DNA from: Synaphobranchus kaupii
Lineage: Eukaryota; Chordata; Actinopteri; Anguilliformes; Synaphobranchidae
Direction of reading: 5' to 3'
Length of the DNA: 64,000 nt
Assembly (NCBI GenBank): GCA_029718625.1
Contig: CM056380.1
Span: 103,235,893-103,299,892 of the forward strand
Shown: positions 33,742 to 44,781 of the stretch, one piece after another
How positions within the stretch are numbered: the stretch's first letter is position 1
How the letters are laid out: each line of letters starts with the position of its first letter
The notes under the pieces: model-generated
Told to the model about the DNA's origin: nothing
Databases searched by the model: none
Seen by the model: only the letters and a program-made list of their open reading frames with translations
Made by a program: the position numbers and the translations under genes

Positions 33742-34905
33742 AGCGTGCAACCACCTGCCCACTGGACCCCATCCCGTCAGCAGTCCTCCAGTCTATATCC
33801 GGTGAGGTCCTTCCATATCTTTCCTCCATTATCAACACCTCCTTAACCTGTGGCTATGTTCCTGCTGTTTTCAAAACTGCCCGTGTTACCCCACTCCTTA
33901 AAAAACCTAGCTTAGACCCCTCTGATGTTAGAAACTATCGTCCTGTGTCTCTCCTGCCCTTTCTGTCCAAAGCTCTTGAACGAGCTGCCCTTAACCAACT
34001 GTCAGTTTTTCTCCAACAGAACAACCTGCTCGACCCTCATCAGTCCGGCTTCAGAACCGGGCATTCCACTGAAACTGCGCTCCTGACTGTGACCGAGGCA
34101 CTCGCCACTGCCAGAGCCTCCTCCCTCTCCTCTGTCCTGATTCTCCTTGACCTGTCTGCTGCGTTCGACATGGTCAACCACAAACTCCTGATCTCCACAT
34201 TGGCTGAGACGGGCATCTCTGGAACTGCCCTCTCTTAGTTTACATCCTATCTCACAGATAGATCCTACCAAGTCTCCTGGAAGGGCTCTGTCTCTGCACC
34301 TCATCCACTTTTTACAGGAGTCCCGCAGGGATCTGTACTGGGTCCTCTGGTGTTCTCCATTTACACTAAGTCTCTTGGTTTGGTTATTAATTCACATGGC
34401 TTCTCTTACCATAGTTATGCTGATGACACTCAACTCTTCCTCTCTTTCCCTCCCTCTACCCCACAGGTAAAGGAAAGGATATCTGCTTGCCTGGCTGACA
34501 TCTCTGAGTGGATGTCTAGCCATCACCTGAAGTTCAACCTCACAAGACTGAGCTGCTCTTCATGCCATACAAGACCTCCCCACTCCTAGACCTGTCCATC
34601 ACCGTGGACGGAACCATGGTGACCGCCTCCCGCTCTGCAAGGAACCTGGGGGTGGTCCTGGACGACCAGCTGGACTTCAAAGAACACATCAGGGCAACGG
34701 CACGGTCCTGCAGGTTCCTCCTGTACAACATCAGGAGAATTCGGCCGTACCTGACCACTTACTCCGCCCAGCTTCTTGTCCAGACCATGGTCACCTCACG
34801 TCTGGACTACTGCAACTCCCTTCTCGCAAGCCTACCAGCCTGCCCCTACAACTGGTCCAGAACGCAGCTGCTCAGCTTGTGTTCAACCTCCCGAAGTTCA
34901 TGCAG
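33742..34905 (+). mobile_element. LINE reverse-transcriptase fragment (Rex1/L2/CR1-like)
   Basis: A 5'- and 3'-truncated non-LTR retrotransposon. Recognisable blocks are [63 protein letters not shown], the catalytic [11 protein letters not shown] (about 34417) and LDYCNSLLASLPA. There is an in-frame TAG at 34236-34238 and a frameshift near 34545, so it is dead. The YADD context suits the Rex1/L2/CR1 group; I did not resolve the family. Confidence 0.85.
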
Positions 34906-36230
34906 CAATGTTGTCAAGGAAAATAGAAGATGATTGGATACATTTTACAGTAGAATTATTTTGAATGCATATGAGAGAAAGTTTTTCATTTGAATTTTGT
35001 TCACATTTTGATTAAATTATTGGTCTGTGTCTAGGCAGTATCTACTGCTGAGATTTAACCCCCTCAAACTATGTGGCACTTTTTTGACTGTTTTACTGAT
35101 GATAAAGTAATTCTTGGCAACCTTCCCAATATTCTGTGATTTACAATGAGTCCTTGTGCGTTGGACTGTGGTTTATTATGGAGAAAGCAATTATGGGCTC
35201 ATCATTTGAAAAGATTTGATTTGTTAAAGGCTCCTGTGAAATTTAATAGGAAAGAAGACAGGGAGAAGAGCAAAAGATGCCACTGCTTTTTAAAGTGTTG
35301 CATTTATTCTTGGAAGATTTCATTTTTAATCCAACAAAGAACCCAATCAAAGTAATAGGATTAGTCTTCTTTCCTACTGATCTCTGTGGAATAGCTTGTG
35401 AACTTTGGCAATTCTAAGGTCAGTGAGAAAAACAGTGAGTTTTAATACCGCAGTCCATTTTGTCTTTTTTATTAAGCTCCAGTGAGACCTCATTGCCATT
35501 GGATGTTCCCAACTGTGGTGGGAGCAATTACACAAGTTTATCTCCTCAGTCACCATCTAACCTTATGAACTGCAATCAGAGTTCTATCTACTCACTCCTC
35601 CTGTGTGAGAACACCAGAGATTTCTACTCTTCTCCACTAAAAGCTATTAGAGATCATCGCTGCTTAGAGTAGGCTTTCCCAGCACACAGAAAGCATTTTT
35701 TACAGAAATTAAACACATACCCCACGCGCACACATACACACACGCACACGACACACGCACGCACACGTGCACACGCGCTTAATCATCGCTTTATACTAAG
35801 TCCTTGAATAAGCCCACAGATATAGTTGTGCACAATGGGACAGGGGCGAGGCACGGCACGCAGACAAAGACAGGATCCTATCAGAGCGACAGAACGAGTC
35901 ATTGCTGCTGGAGAGTTGTCCATGAACTCAATGTTCCAGAGATTGTTAAGCCTGTCAAGGGTCAATATGTCCACTTTATTCCCCTGTGTGAGTAAACCAT
36001 CTGTGCTGTTCATTTTTCACAGCTTTCAAGAGCAATTGATTGGACCCCCTTCATCCTAAATGTTAGAAGTGTGCATTACAGCTTCCAGTCTTTCATTGTC
36101 AAGGGACTGTAGTGTAATACGTTTACATTTGTGGTATTAAACTACATTATCTTGTAAAAAGAGAATGCTACACGTGTGTGAAATTAGCCTGGTTGCTCAA
36201 CAGATAATAGAGAGATTTAAAGGAAAACTT
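34906..36230. other. GHRH-B intron 1 sequence absent from cassette 3
   Basis: No gene or element was recognised. Cassette 3 goes directly from the equivalent of about 25497 to about 36231, so this stretch was either lost there or gained here. The longest open frame (35460-35672) begins on the plus strand in poorly supported context and shows no recognisable domain. Confidence 0.4.
35716..35780. repeat. Degenerate CA/CG purine-pyrimidine repeat
   Basis: An alternating tract such as CACACGCGCACACATACACA and CACGTGCACACGCG. Alternating purine-pyrimidine with CG steps is the type able to adopt Z-DNA. Confidence 0.75.
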
Positions 36231-36859
36231 ATTTGATTGCATGCAGTGTGGTGTGATACTTCTTGTGATCTGTTGATTCTTGTGATCTACTGGCAGTGTA
36301 ATTAAATTTGACGATATGTTAATCTATTAAATGAGGTGTGAAAATATGTCTATTTTATATCCACAACCAAACTGGGAGGTCTTACAGAAAATATTAAGAA
36401 TAAACTAGATATCCAATTTGGTATCTACAAGGCTGTCACCACACAATGTTTTATCGGAAGGTAAAATCTTGTTAGCATTTCAGTTTCACAATGAACAGTT
36501 ACATGAACGGGAAATGACAGTATGATATGTGTGTGATATCTAATGTTTTTAAGGTTGGGTCAGAGGGCCTCCTCCATCTTGGTCAGCACCTCCATGGGGG
36601 GTCCCACTCTGCTGCTTTCATCGGCAGACATCAGAAATCACGACAGGAAAGAGTCACAAGAGGCAGAATATCGGTCAGTTCTCCTGCAGCATCTCCCCAA
36701 CCAGCATTCAATCAAATCTATAACAGAAGCCATTTTGTGTTCATCCCAGGCTAATTAGGCTCATTATACAGGTTTACCTGTGACATCATCGCACCTCTAG
36801 AACTGACATTGAGTGGCGCATTCGACTGTGACCACAACAGAACCACAGTACGTAGGGAT

Positions 36860-39800
36860 TGTAGACTGTGTTGACAGTTGCTATAGTTACCACCACAGCG
36901 TGATGACGTCAGGGGCACTGGGAATGCTGGGTACGTTCAGTTGACTGTATGGTTGTTATCATTAACACGGCTAATAAAGTTACACCGTGACTGTCTGCAA
37001 GTTATCTTCATTTGTGCAGATCTACATGGTGTCAGAAGTGAGCCGAATCTAAACGGACATGGCACAAGGACTCCGCCGCATCGACCCGCTCGTCTTTGAT
37101 GAGAATGTCGCTCACAATTGGGAGAAATTCAAACGTGAATGGCGCGTATATAGCAACGCCGGGCTATCAGCGGCAAGTAAGAAAGTGCAAGCCTACACGC
37201 TTCTCAACCTCGCCGGTCCAGAGGCGCTGGATAAACTGGACACGTTCACTTTTGAGGACGACGAAGATCGTGAGGACCCTGACGTCCTGGTAAAGAAATT
37301 TGACGAACTGTGCCTACCGGTAAAGAATGTGATTATGGACAGACATGCATTCAACACAACAAACCAGACACAGCATGAGTCAATCCAGTCCTACGTTTCC
37401 ACGTTGAAAATAATGGCCAGAAAATGTGAATTTGGCACACTACATGATGAACTGATTAGGGACCGTTTGGTCTGTGGTATTCTCAGTGACACTGTCCGTG
37501 CACAGCTATTGAAAGAGAAGAAACTAACCCTAACTTCAGCCACTGAGATCTGCATACTACATGAACAATCTGAGAAGGGCAACAGAGTACTAAAAAAGGA
37601 AGCAGAGGTGTGCACAGTGCAATTCAACCCATGCTCAAACTGCGGTGGCCAACACCCACCTGACCGTAACAGGTTTCCCGCTTTCAACAAGCGCTGTAAC
37701 ACATGTGGAAAAATGAACCACTTCTCCAAATGCTGCAGATCAGGCAAACCTACCTCCAACAGACCAGGACAAGTCCCGCCCCCCACTGCACGCAGGGGCA
37801 GATACACACACGTGAGTGAGCTTGACACGCAGCCAACACAGGAACCAACTGATGTGTTTCACTGTGAGACTATAGAAATGTTCTACTGTGAGAGCATAGA
37901 CAAGCCAGGGGATGTGCATGTGCAAGATGAAAGGTTTGCTGAACTGTCTACATGCAACACTGGCAAACAACTGACTGTCAAGATTGACACTGGGGCAAAA
38001 TGCAACGTAATACCCAGAGCTCTGCTACAGCACATTGACCCTACTGCTTGCATCGATCGCAACAGAAGAGCAAATCTTGTGGCCTATGGAGGTCATATAA
38101 TTCAGACTCTTGGTGCCGCAGATGTGAACTTTGGTTGTGGTTTGTTGCAATTCCAAGTGGTGGACAGAAACGTCAAGCCGCTGCTGGGTCTCAGAGACAG
38201 TGTCAAGCTCGGCTATGTGACTTTTGGATCAGAGGTGCATGCCGTTGTCCAACAAGAGGCGCCAGAGCTAACAGAGTACAAGGACCTATTTGACACCAGC
38301 ACCGTAGGCAAACTGCCTGTGGTGTATCACATGCGCCTGGATGACACTGTGCACCCCACCATACGCGCTCCAAGACGAGTGCCACTGGCCATGAAGGACA
38401 AGATTGTGGCAGAACTGCACAGAATGATTGAGCTGGGAGTCATCACACCAGTTCAGGAGCCCACTGAATGGGTTTCAGCCATGGTGGCTGCAAGCAAAAG
38501 AGACGGTAGCATGAGGCTATGCATCGACCCTGTCAACCTCAACAAAGCCCTCCTCAGACCCCATCACCCGATGAAAACTGTGGAAGAGGTGATCGCTCAC
38601 ATGCCAGACGCCAAGGTGTTCAGTATTCTGGATGCTAAGTGTGGCTTCTGGCAGGTGCCGCTCAGTAAAGAATCTTCGAAACTCACCACCTTCATGACTC
38701 CTGTGGGCCGCTATGCCTTCCTACGAATGCCTTATGGTATCACCACAGGGAGTGAGGTTTTCCAGAGGTGCATGGAGCAGCTCTTTGAGGGACAGCCGTG
38801 TGCAATTGTCATCGATGACATCTTGGTGTGGGGCCGCTCAAGGGAGGAGCATGATCTGCGTCTCCGCCAAGTCATGGACAGAATACGGGCTGTCAATCTC
38901 AAACTTAACCCTGAAAAGTGCCGCTTCAGGGTCACTGAGGTTTCCTATGTCGGGCACCTGCTCACCAACCAGGGTGTTAAACCTGACCTTGCCAAGACTG
39001 CTGCTATCCGTCTGATCTCGCCCCCGGAGGACAAGCACAGCCTCCAAAGGTTCCTGGGCATGACCAACTACTTGGCCAAATTCATACCAGGCTACAGTGA
39101 GGCCACGGCACCCCTGCGCGAGCTGTTGCGTCAAGATGTGGACTGGTGTTGGCTGGAGCACCACACGGCGGCATTCACCAAGCTCAAAGAGCTCATTGCC
39201 AGCCCCCCGGTGCTGCAGTATTTTGATGTGCACCAACCTGTTGTATTGTCGGCTGACGCCTCACAGCACGGACTGGGTGCTGTTTGCCTACAAAACGACC
39301 GGCCGGTGGCTTTTGCTTCAAGGGCCCTCACAGAGACTGAGTCACGCTATGCTCAGATTGAAAAAGAGCTCCTGGCCCTCGTCTATGCCTGCACAAAATT
39401 TCATCACTACATATATGGACGGCCTGTGACTGTGGAGACTGACCACCAGCCGCTCATCACCATACTGAAGAAGCCACTACACACAGCCTCTGCACGCCTC
39501 CAGAGAATGATGCTCCGCCTCCAGCGTTACAACCTCAATGTCATCTACAAGAGGGGCAAGGAGCTCTACGTCGCTGATGCCCTCTCCCGTGCACATCTGC
39601 CCTCCACCGACCAGGCTGAGGCAACGGGGGAGTATGAGGTTATGGTGGTGGACGTTCTCTCCTCGCACAGAGTTGAGGAATTGAGGCATGACACGCTGGC
39701 TGATCCCATGTGCCGGCGTCTCTCTGAGGTCATTACTGCAGGCTGGCCCAATGCGTTTAGGGAAGTGCCACGTGACCTGAGGCCATTCTATGCCATGAGA

Positions 39801-41426
39801 GAGGAGCTCACGACCGACAGTGGCCTGCTCCTCCGTGGACAGCGGTTCATCATTCCACACTCCCTGCAGCGCTACTACGTGAAACAGCTGCACCAAGGCC
39901 ACCCTGGTCTCGAGGCCACAAAGCGCAGGGCCAGGGAGACCATGTTCTGGCCCACAATCTACAGTGATATTGAAAAAGAAGTTTCCAGGTGTGCCCCCTG
40001 TAATGCTCTCAAGCCACATCAGCCTAAGGAGCCCCTTCGGCTGCACGACGTCCCGGACCTACCGTGGTCCCTCACTGCAGCAGATGTTTTTGAGTGGGAG
40101 GGAAAGGAGCATCTTGTGCTTGTTGACTCTTACTCTGGCTGGTTCGAAGTAGACCGGCTCCCGGGCACAACAAGTGCTACATTAGTAGCCAAGCTGAAAC
40201 ACCACTTCGCCACTCACGGAGTGCCACAGCAACTCATGACAGACAATGCTGCTTACTTTACAAGTCGGGAGTTCCAGGACTTTGCTCACAAGTGGGACTT
40301 CCGTCATGTCACCAGTAGTCCCCTTTACCCTCAGTCTAACGGGCTCGCTGAGAGGGCTGTGCGCTCTGCCAAGCACCTGCTGGAGAAATGTGCACGAGAT
40401 GGAGCGGACATAGATGCAGCTCTCCTCAGCCTGCGTAACACGCCCAGAAACGGACTGCCGTCGCCAGCTCAGCGCCTGCTTTCTCGGCGCACCAGGGCTT
40501 TCATTCCCATGACCAAAGCCATGTACTCGCCCAAAGTGGAGACGCAGGTCCAAAGGGCCCTGACACAGGCGAGACAGAGAGGAAAAGCCTACTATGATAA
40601 ATCAGCCAGGCCGCTGGCTCCACTGCGAGCTGGGCAGACAGTAAGAATGCAGACGCAGAAAGGACACGACAGGCTGGCAACGGTGCTAGGGACAGCACCA
40701 CAACCCAACAGTTACCAGGTCAAGGCTGGAGATGCTACATATGTGAGGAACAGGCGCCACCTACTCCAGACGCCTGAGACCTATGTCTCCGGCTCCACAG
40801 CAGAGGACCCACCTGCTGTTGCTGCAGTCGCGCCTCCACCACGCCCACAACAGGACACTGTGGGACCAGAGGTGTCACAGGGACAGGGGCCTGTGATTGT
40901 CACTCGCTCGGGTAGAGTGTCAAAACCCAGCTCTCTCTACGAGGACTTTCACATGGGCACGCTCTGTGGCGCACGGACACATTGACATTCCCCTCACACA
41001 CACTAACCCCCCCCATGTTGCAGTCTGTTCTGGCTGTGAGGACTGTTGGACACTGTTGTTATATATATCTATATACAAAAAAAAAAAAAAAAAAAGGAGG
41101 CATGTTCCATGTTTTTTCCTTTGCACTCTGTTTGTATAACCCACATGTTCCTTCTACAGGTGCTTGGAGTTTCTTCGCATGCAAGTCTGTGTTATTGTTT
41201 ATTATGTGGCTTCATGCACTGCGCGAGACATGTAACTTAAGAAGGGTGATGTAGACTGTGTTGACAGTTGCTATAGTTACCACCACAGCGTGATGACGTC
41301 AGGGGCACTGGGAATGCTGGGTACGTTCAGTTGACTGTATGGTTGTTATCATTAACACGGCTAATAAAGCTAACCGGTGTTACACCGTGACTGTCTGCAA
41401 GTTATCTTCATTTGTGCAGATCTACC
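36860..41426 (+). mobile_element. Short-LTR Ty3 element (mag-like) in GHRH-B intron 2
   Basis: Short LTRs at 36860-37026 (167 bp) and 41250-41426 (177 bp) start TGTAGACTGTGTTGACAG. A GGGAT target duplication flanks the element (36855-36859, 41427-41431), and GHRH-C shows the empty site (GTAGGGATCTTATCGAG). The primer-binding site TGGTGTCAGAAGTG follows the 5' LTR directly. The LTRs differ mainly by 10 bp (CTAACCGGTG), present only in the 3' LTR. Each LTR has a perfect CRE, TGACGTCA (36904-36911, 41294-41301). A single long ORF fills the interior. Assignment to the mag group rests on short LTRs and one gag-pol frame and is tentative. Confidence 0.92.
37059..40985 (+). CDS. Gag-Pol polyprotein of the short-LTR Ty3 element (1308 aa)
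   Basis: A single frame without stops. The N-terminal Gag-like region is followed by cysteine-rich knuckles (CSNCGGQHPPDRNRFP and CNTCGKMNHFSKCC). Next come an aspartic protease (IDTGAKCNVIP), reverse transcriptase (FSILDAKCGFWQVPL; VIDD at residues 584-587), RNase H (LSADASQHGLGAVC; TVETDHQPLITIL), and integrase with an HHCC finger (HQGHPGLEATKRRA...CAPCNALK) and DDE residues in TAADVFEWEG, MTDNAAYF and NGLAERAVRSAK. No chromodomain is seen. The catalytic dyad sits in IDD rather than the more common YxDD. The frame looks complete. Confidence 0.93.
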   Translation: MAQGLRRIDPLVFDENVAHNWEKFKREWRVYSNAGLSAASKKVQAYTLLNLAGPEALDKLDTFTFEDDEDREDPDVLVKKFDELCLPVKNVIMDRHAFNTTNQTQHESIQSYVSTLKIMARKCEFGTLHDELIRDRLVCGILSDTVRAQLLKEKKLTLTSATEICILHEQSEKGNRVLKKEAEVCTVQFNPCSNCGGQHPPDRNRFPAFNKRCNTCGKMNHFSKCCRSGKPTSNRPGQVPPPTARRGRYTHVSELDTQPTQEPTDVFHCETIEMFYCESIDKPGDVHVQDERFAELSTCNTGKQLTVKIDTGAKCNVIPRALLQHIDPTACIDRNRRANLVAYGGHIIQTLGAADVNFGCGLLQFQVVDRNVKPLLGLRDSVKLGYVTFGSEVHAVVQQEAPELTEYKDLFDTSTVGKLPVVYHMRLDDTVHPTIRAPRRVPLAMKDKIVAELHRMIELGVITPVQEPTEWVSAMVAASKRDGSMRLCIDPVNLNKALLRPHHPMKTVEEVIAHMPDAKVFSILDAKCGFWQVPLSKESSKLTTFMTPVGRYAFLRMPYGITTGSEVFQRCMEQLFEGQPCAIVIDDILVWGRSREEHDLRLRQVMDRIRAVNLKLNPEKCRFRVTEVSYVGHLLTNQGVKPDLAKTAAIRLISPPEDKHSLQRFLGMTNYLAKFIPGYSEATAPLRELLRQDVDWCWLEHHTAAFTKLKELIASPPVLQYFDVHQPVVLSADASQHGLGAVCLQNDRPVAFASRALTETESRYAQIEKELLALVYACTKFHHYIYGRPVTVETDHQPLITILKKPLHTASARLQRMMLRLQRYNLNVIYKRGKELYVADALSRAHLPSTDQAEATGEYEVMVVDVLSSHRVEELRHDTLADPMCRRLSEVITAGWPNAFREVPRDLRPFYAMREELTTDSGLLLRGQRFIIPHSLQRYYVKQLHQGHPGLEATKRRARETMFWPTIYSDIEKEVSRCAPCNALKPHQPKEPLRLHDVPDLPWSLTAADVFEWEGKEHLVLVDSYSGWFEVDRLPGTTSATLVAKLKHHFATHGVPQQLMTDNAAYFTSREFQDFAHKWDFRHVTSSPLYPQSNGLAERAVRSAKHLLEKCARDGADIDAALLSLRNTPRNGLPSPAQRLLSRRTRAFIPMTKAMYSPKVETQVQRALTQARQRGKAYYDKSARPLAPLRAGQTVRMQTQKGHDRLATVLGTAPQPNSYQVKAGDATYVRNRRHLLQTPETYVSGSTAEDPPAVAAVAPPPRPQQDTVGPEVSQGQGPVIVTRSGRVSKPSSLYEDFHMGTLCGARTH

Positions 41427-42066
41427 GGGATCATATCGAGAGCCAAACATGCTAGCTAGCACTGATAGGATTGTTAGCATAAAAATGAACCCAACACAGG
41501 ACTGATCGAGTTATAGACTGAGCATGGTGCAGAGTGTGACTGTTCGGGGTCACTTCACCATCTTCCCTCTCAGCTCGGGAAGGCACGCCGATGCCATCTT
41601 CACCAACAGCTACAGGAAAGTGCTGGGCCAAATCTCAGCTAGGAAGTTCCTGCAGACCATAATGGGTAAAAGGCTGGGGTAAGTACCAGGTCACGACACA
41701 AATCATTTATCGGTCATGTGTGGCCGGTGATTTTGAGTTAAATGCAGAACGTTCTCCCTTTGTGAATCAAGCATAGAGACCTATGAGAAACGTGAGTCTG
41801 ACGTTTACGAGGACCTCACCACCATCCAGAGAGAACAGAGGTACAGAGGGCAGCGGCGTGGTGTTCACAGACCCAGGTAAAAGTATACCACTGCGGTGTC
41901 GTATCCGTCCGAGAAGTTTTCAACAATAGCATCCTGCGTTCCAGTCATGGAATTCAATGAGCATATAATTTTAATAGAGTAGAATGTTTAGAATATTTCA
42001 GGTAAGCAAACAGAATCTGTATTATGTAATGCATTAATATTTAAACTTTTTACCCTTGGGTAAATA

Positions 42067-42345
42067 CAGTGAGCACCATAATTAATTGGACAGTGACACA
42101 TTTTTTGTTATTTTGGTTCTGTACTCTAGCACTTTGAGTTTGAAAGGAATCAATGACAATGAGGTTGAAGTGCAGACTGTCAGCTTTAATTTGAGGGTAT
42201 TTTCATCCATATCGGATGAACCGTTTAGACATTATAGAACATGTTGAACATAGTCTCCCCCATTTTCGTGCATCAAAAAATATTAGACAGTTTAACATGT
42301 TGAATAAAGTAATAATTTTTAATATTTGGTCGCATATCCTTGCAT
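42067..42345. repeat. Interspersed repeat copy, Tc1-MITE-like
   Basis: Begins CAGTGAGCACCATAATTAAT and continues through the same motifs as 1074-1345. It is identical to about 60296-60574. The right end is not clearly defined. Confidence 0.45.
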
Positions 42346-43772
42346 GATTTCCTGATGTCTGTGACCCAACAACATCAAAAGACTCTTGATATCTTATTTT
42401 CTGGTACTCTTACACAGTAAGAGTAAGTACTTTCTGGTTCACAGTTGAACTCAAAAACTGATACTGTCATCAGCAAGGAATCTGTTAACAACCTTTCAAA
42501 CTGCACTTGAAAAAAGGCCAGTGCTGGAAAACAGTCCCAAAGCATGAATCACAATCTCCCTGCTAAAACACAACATAGTTGGCCAAATGTTACTTTAGTT
42601 TAACCTGGTTAAACCCAAAAAACAAACAAAAAAAAACAAAACAGCTTCAACATTGTAAAGAACCAACAAAGATAATGAACAAAAATCAAACAGAAATCAA
42701 AATTCCCACGGAAGTTTTGCCAAACAGATTTACTTTACTTTATCACAGAGAGTACTCAGAACAATGAGTACCCTGACCTTAAATTAGCCTACTTCACAAT
42801 AAACTGCCGTTTTGTGCATTAGAGGAAAATTTGCCAGAATGTAAGACAGGGCCAGTGTTTGCCCATTTCTTGTGGCTGTTGCAAGAAAACGGTCCCATAG
42901 CACATTCCGTAGTTGGTCTACAACCGTTGCCTGAATTAATCTGCAAGCCAGAGTTCGACTCCACTGAATACCCAGGAGACGCTCACTCAGGAATCAACCA
43001 CTCAAGGTAACCTCAGACAGACACAATGCATGCCTATTGGGACGTGACCCATCTGAATTGCTGCATTATGTATACATAGGTGTAATTAGGTAAAGACGGG
43101 TAAATACACTGCTCTGAAACTGTACACCTGATGACACGTTATTCAAGTAACTCATCAAGTAATTATTTGCCATCACGTTTTCTGATTATTTCTTCGTTTT
43201 GTGCAAAAATAATGTTGTATAGATTCTGATGGGATATTCCACTGAACTGTAAAGTAGGGCATGCTGATCACTGCAACATATTCTTAAGTTGCTCTAAACT
43301 ACAACGGTAATGGGCTGATTGGAGACTTATTTGTGCATTCGACACAGTGTACAATGTGTAGTTGAATAATGAAGCACGGTGTCCAGTCGTTTGTCAGGGT
43401 AAATTTAGGGTTAGTGTGGTAAAATGGAGGATCGATAAGAACGCTTTGGGACTTTCCTGCTGCGTTCCCTCTGTTGTTGCAGAATTGAAGGGAGCAGAAA
43501 CGAACGAGGACTTCGAGAATCCTCCGACAGCTTTCAGCTCCATATAGAGTGCCTCTTAAAAAGTGAATTGGGTCACATTTTTGTTATTTCGGAGGGTCAG
43601 TTTTTTCTCTTCCTGTCTCATTTTTTTTATTTTTTACTTTTGGCTCAGAATAATTCAATATAGGCTTTAGCTCAGTTTAGCATTAACTGTTCCTGTCATG
43701 TGGCCTCAGCACCATCTCAGGGAGACAAGCAGCCATTTCAGAGATAGAAACTGAATTAAGTGTGGATTGCGT

Positions 43773-44435
43773 ATCTCAGTGCACGCCGTCTCCCAGATCG
43801 CTTGATTTTCCAGCACGCTGATTCTGTTTAAAAGAACACAGTCTTCCATGAAAAATCAGGCAAATAAAAAGGTGTAAAAAGTAAAATTCTGTGCCACACA
43901 CACAAGCTTAATGGGCAACAGGACAGCAATACACTTTTATGTGTTTGGTTCATTTGGACAAGCAGTTTGCTATGGTACTGCGCTTTTATCATATGATATG
44001 TTACTTCAGTGTTATGAACAATGCAAGCATCAAGAAACAAGACGCATCAAAAAATTGATGGATAATACGCAGTAAAATATATACTATAAAAATTGATGTT
44101 TTTATTGGTTTTGTAATTTAATTTGATGTTTCTGAAAGACACATTTTAGTAGTGAACCTATGGCATTAATATGAAAGGATTTCTTCTCTCATACTAGTTT
44201 GCTGTAAGGTGATGCTGTTTAGAAAAGCTATGGGCAGCTCATTGAATTGGTGTCTGTTCTGTAACAAGCTGCTATCTCTAAGTTGTGCCCTCAGTTATAA
44301 CTAATGGGTGCATCACAGAGCAGGAGAATCGATTCTGTAGAGTACCCCAAACATAAAGAAAGAGGTGGCAAAAAGGTCATCTAGTTATCGTGAGAGCATT
44401 TGTAATTTGTGGATTATGAATTAAAAAAAGGAAGT
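43773..44435. other. 663-bp block present in cassettes 2 and 3, absent from cassette 1
   Basis: Flanking sequence GTGTGGATTGCGT and CATAGTACAATAG is contiguous in cassette 1 (near 2772). No terminal inverted repeats or coding signal were recognised. Whether it is an insertion in cassettes 2/3 or a deletion in cassette 1 is open. The cassette-3 copy is at 62002-62664. Confidence 0.7.
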
Positions 44436-44781
44436 CATAGTACAATAGATGTGAAATCTCTTCCCACATGAAGTCTGAATTGGTAAAGTTCCGTACTGAC
44501 TTTTTTTTCAATGGCTTCAGCAAAATGAAAGTGAATTGAGTCAGCACAGTGACATTTTCACAAACGTGCTGTGCTGGTTCAACTGGTATGTCATGCTGGT
44601 TTAATTGTGAAAAGGAATTCAATGTGTCCGACTATCACTTTGCAATGTGAAATAAGTTCAAAACACCACTAGACTCAAAGTGTGAGAGTGTTTTCACGCT
44701 TTGGACTAAAGATTCTGTAGTTTATGAGAAACTGTAGTATGTGTACGGTGATATGTGTCATCCCAGCAGGTATCTGTGAGC

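Larger units (their letters stand above)
25077..41880 (+). pseudogene. ghrh: GHRH copy B, nonsense codon in exon 1 and element-filled introns
   Basis: Exons: 25077-25153 (signal peptide), 36554-36673, 41574-41678 (hormone), 41772-41880 ending in TAA. Splice sites and phases match copy C. Codon 11 is TGA (25107-25109) where copy C has TGC, so the signal peptide is cut after ten residues. The next ATG, codon 14, would leave a poor signal peptide. The hormone exon still encodes the same 27-residue peptide and GKR site, but the residue before the upstream GR site is Ser rather than Leu. Intron 1 has grown to 11.4 kb, with a Ty3 chromovirus, a Tc1 fold-back and a LINE fragment; intron 2 holds a second Ty3 element. 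If the stop is a sequencing error, this could still be a gene. Confidence 0.85.

Noticed and set aside
35460..35672. 70-codon ORF with acceptor-like pyrimidine tract
   Set aside because: No recognisable domain, no paralog in cassette 3 and no linked exons; it may be chance.
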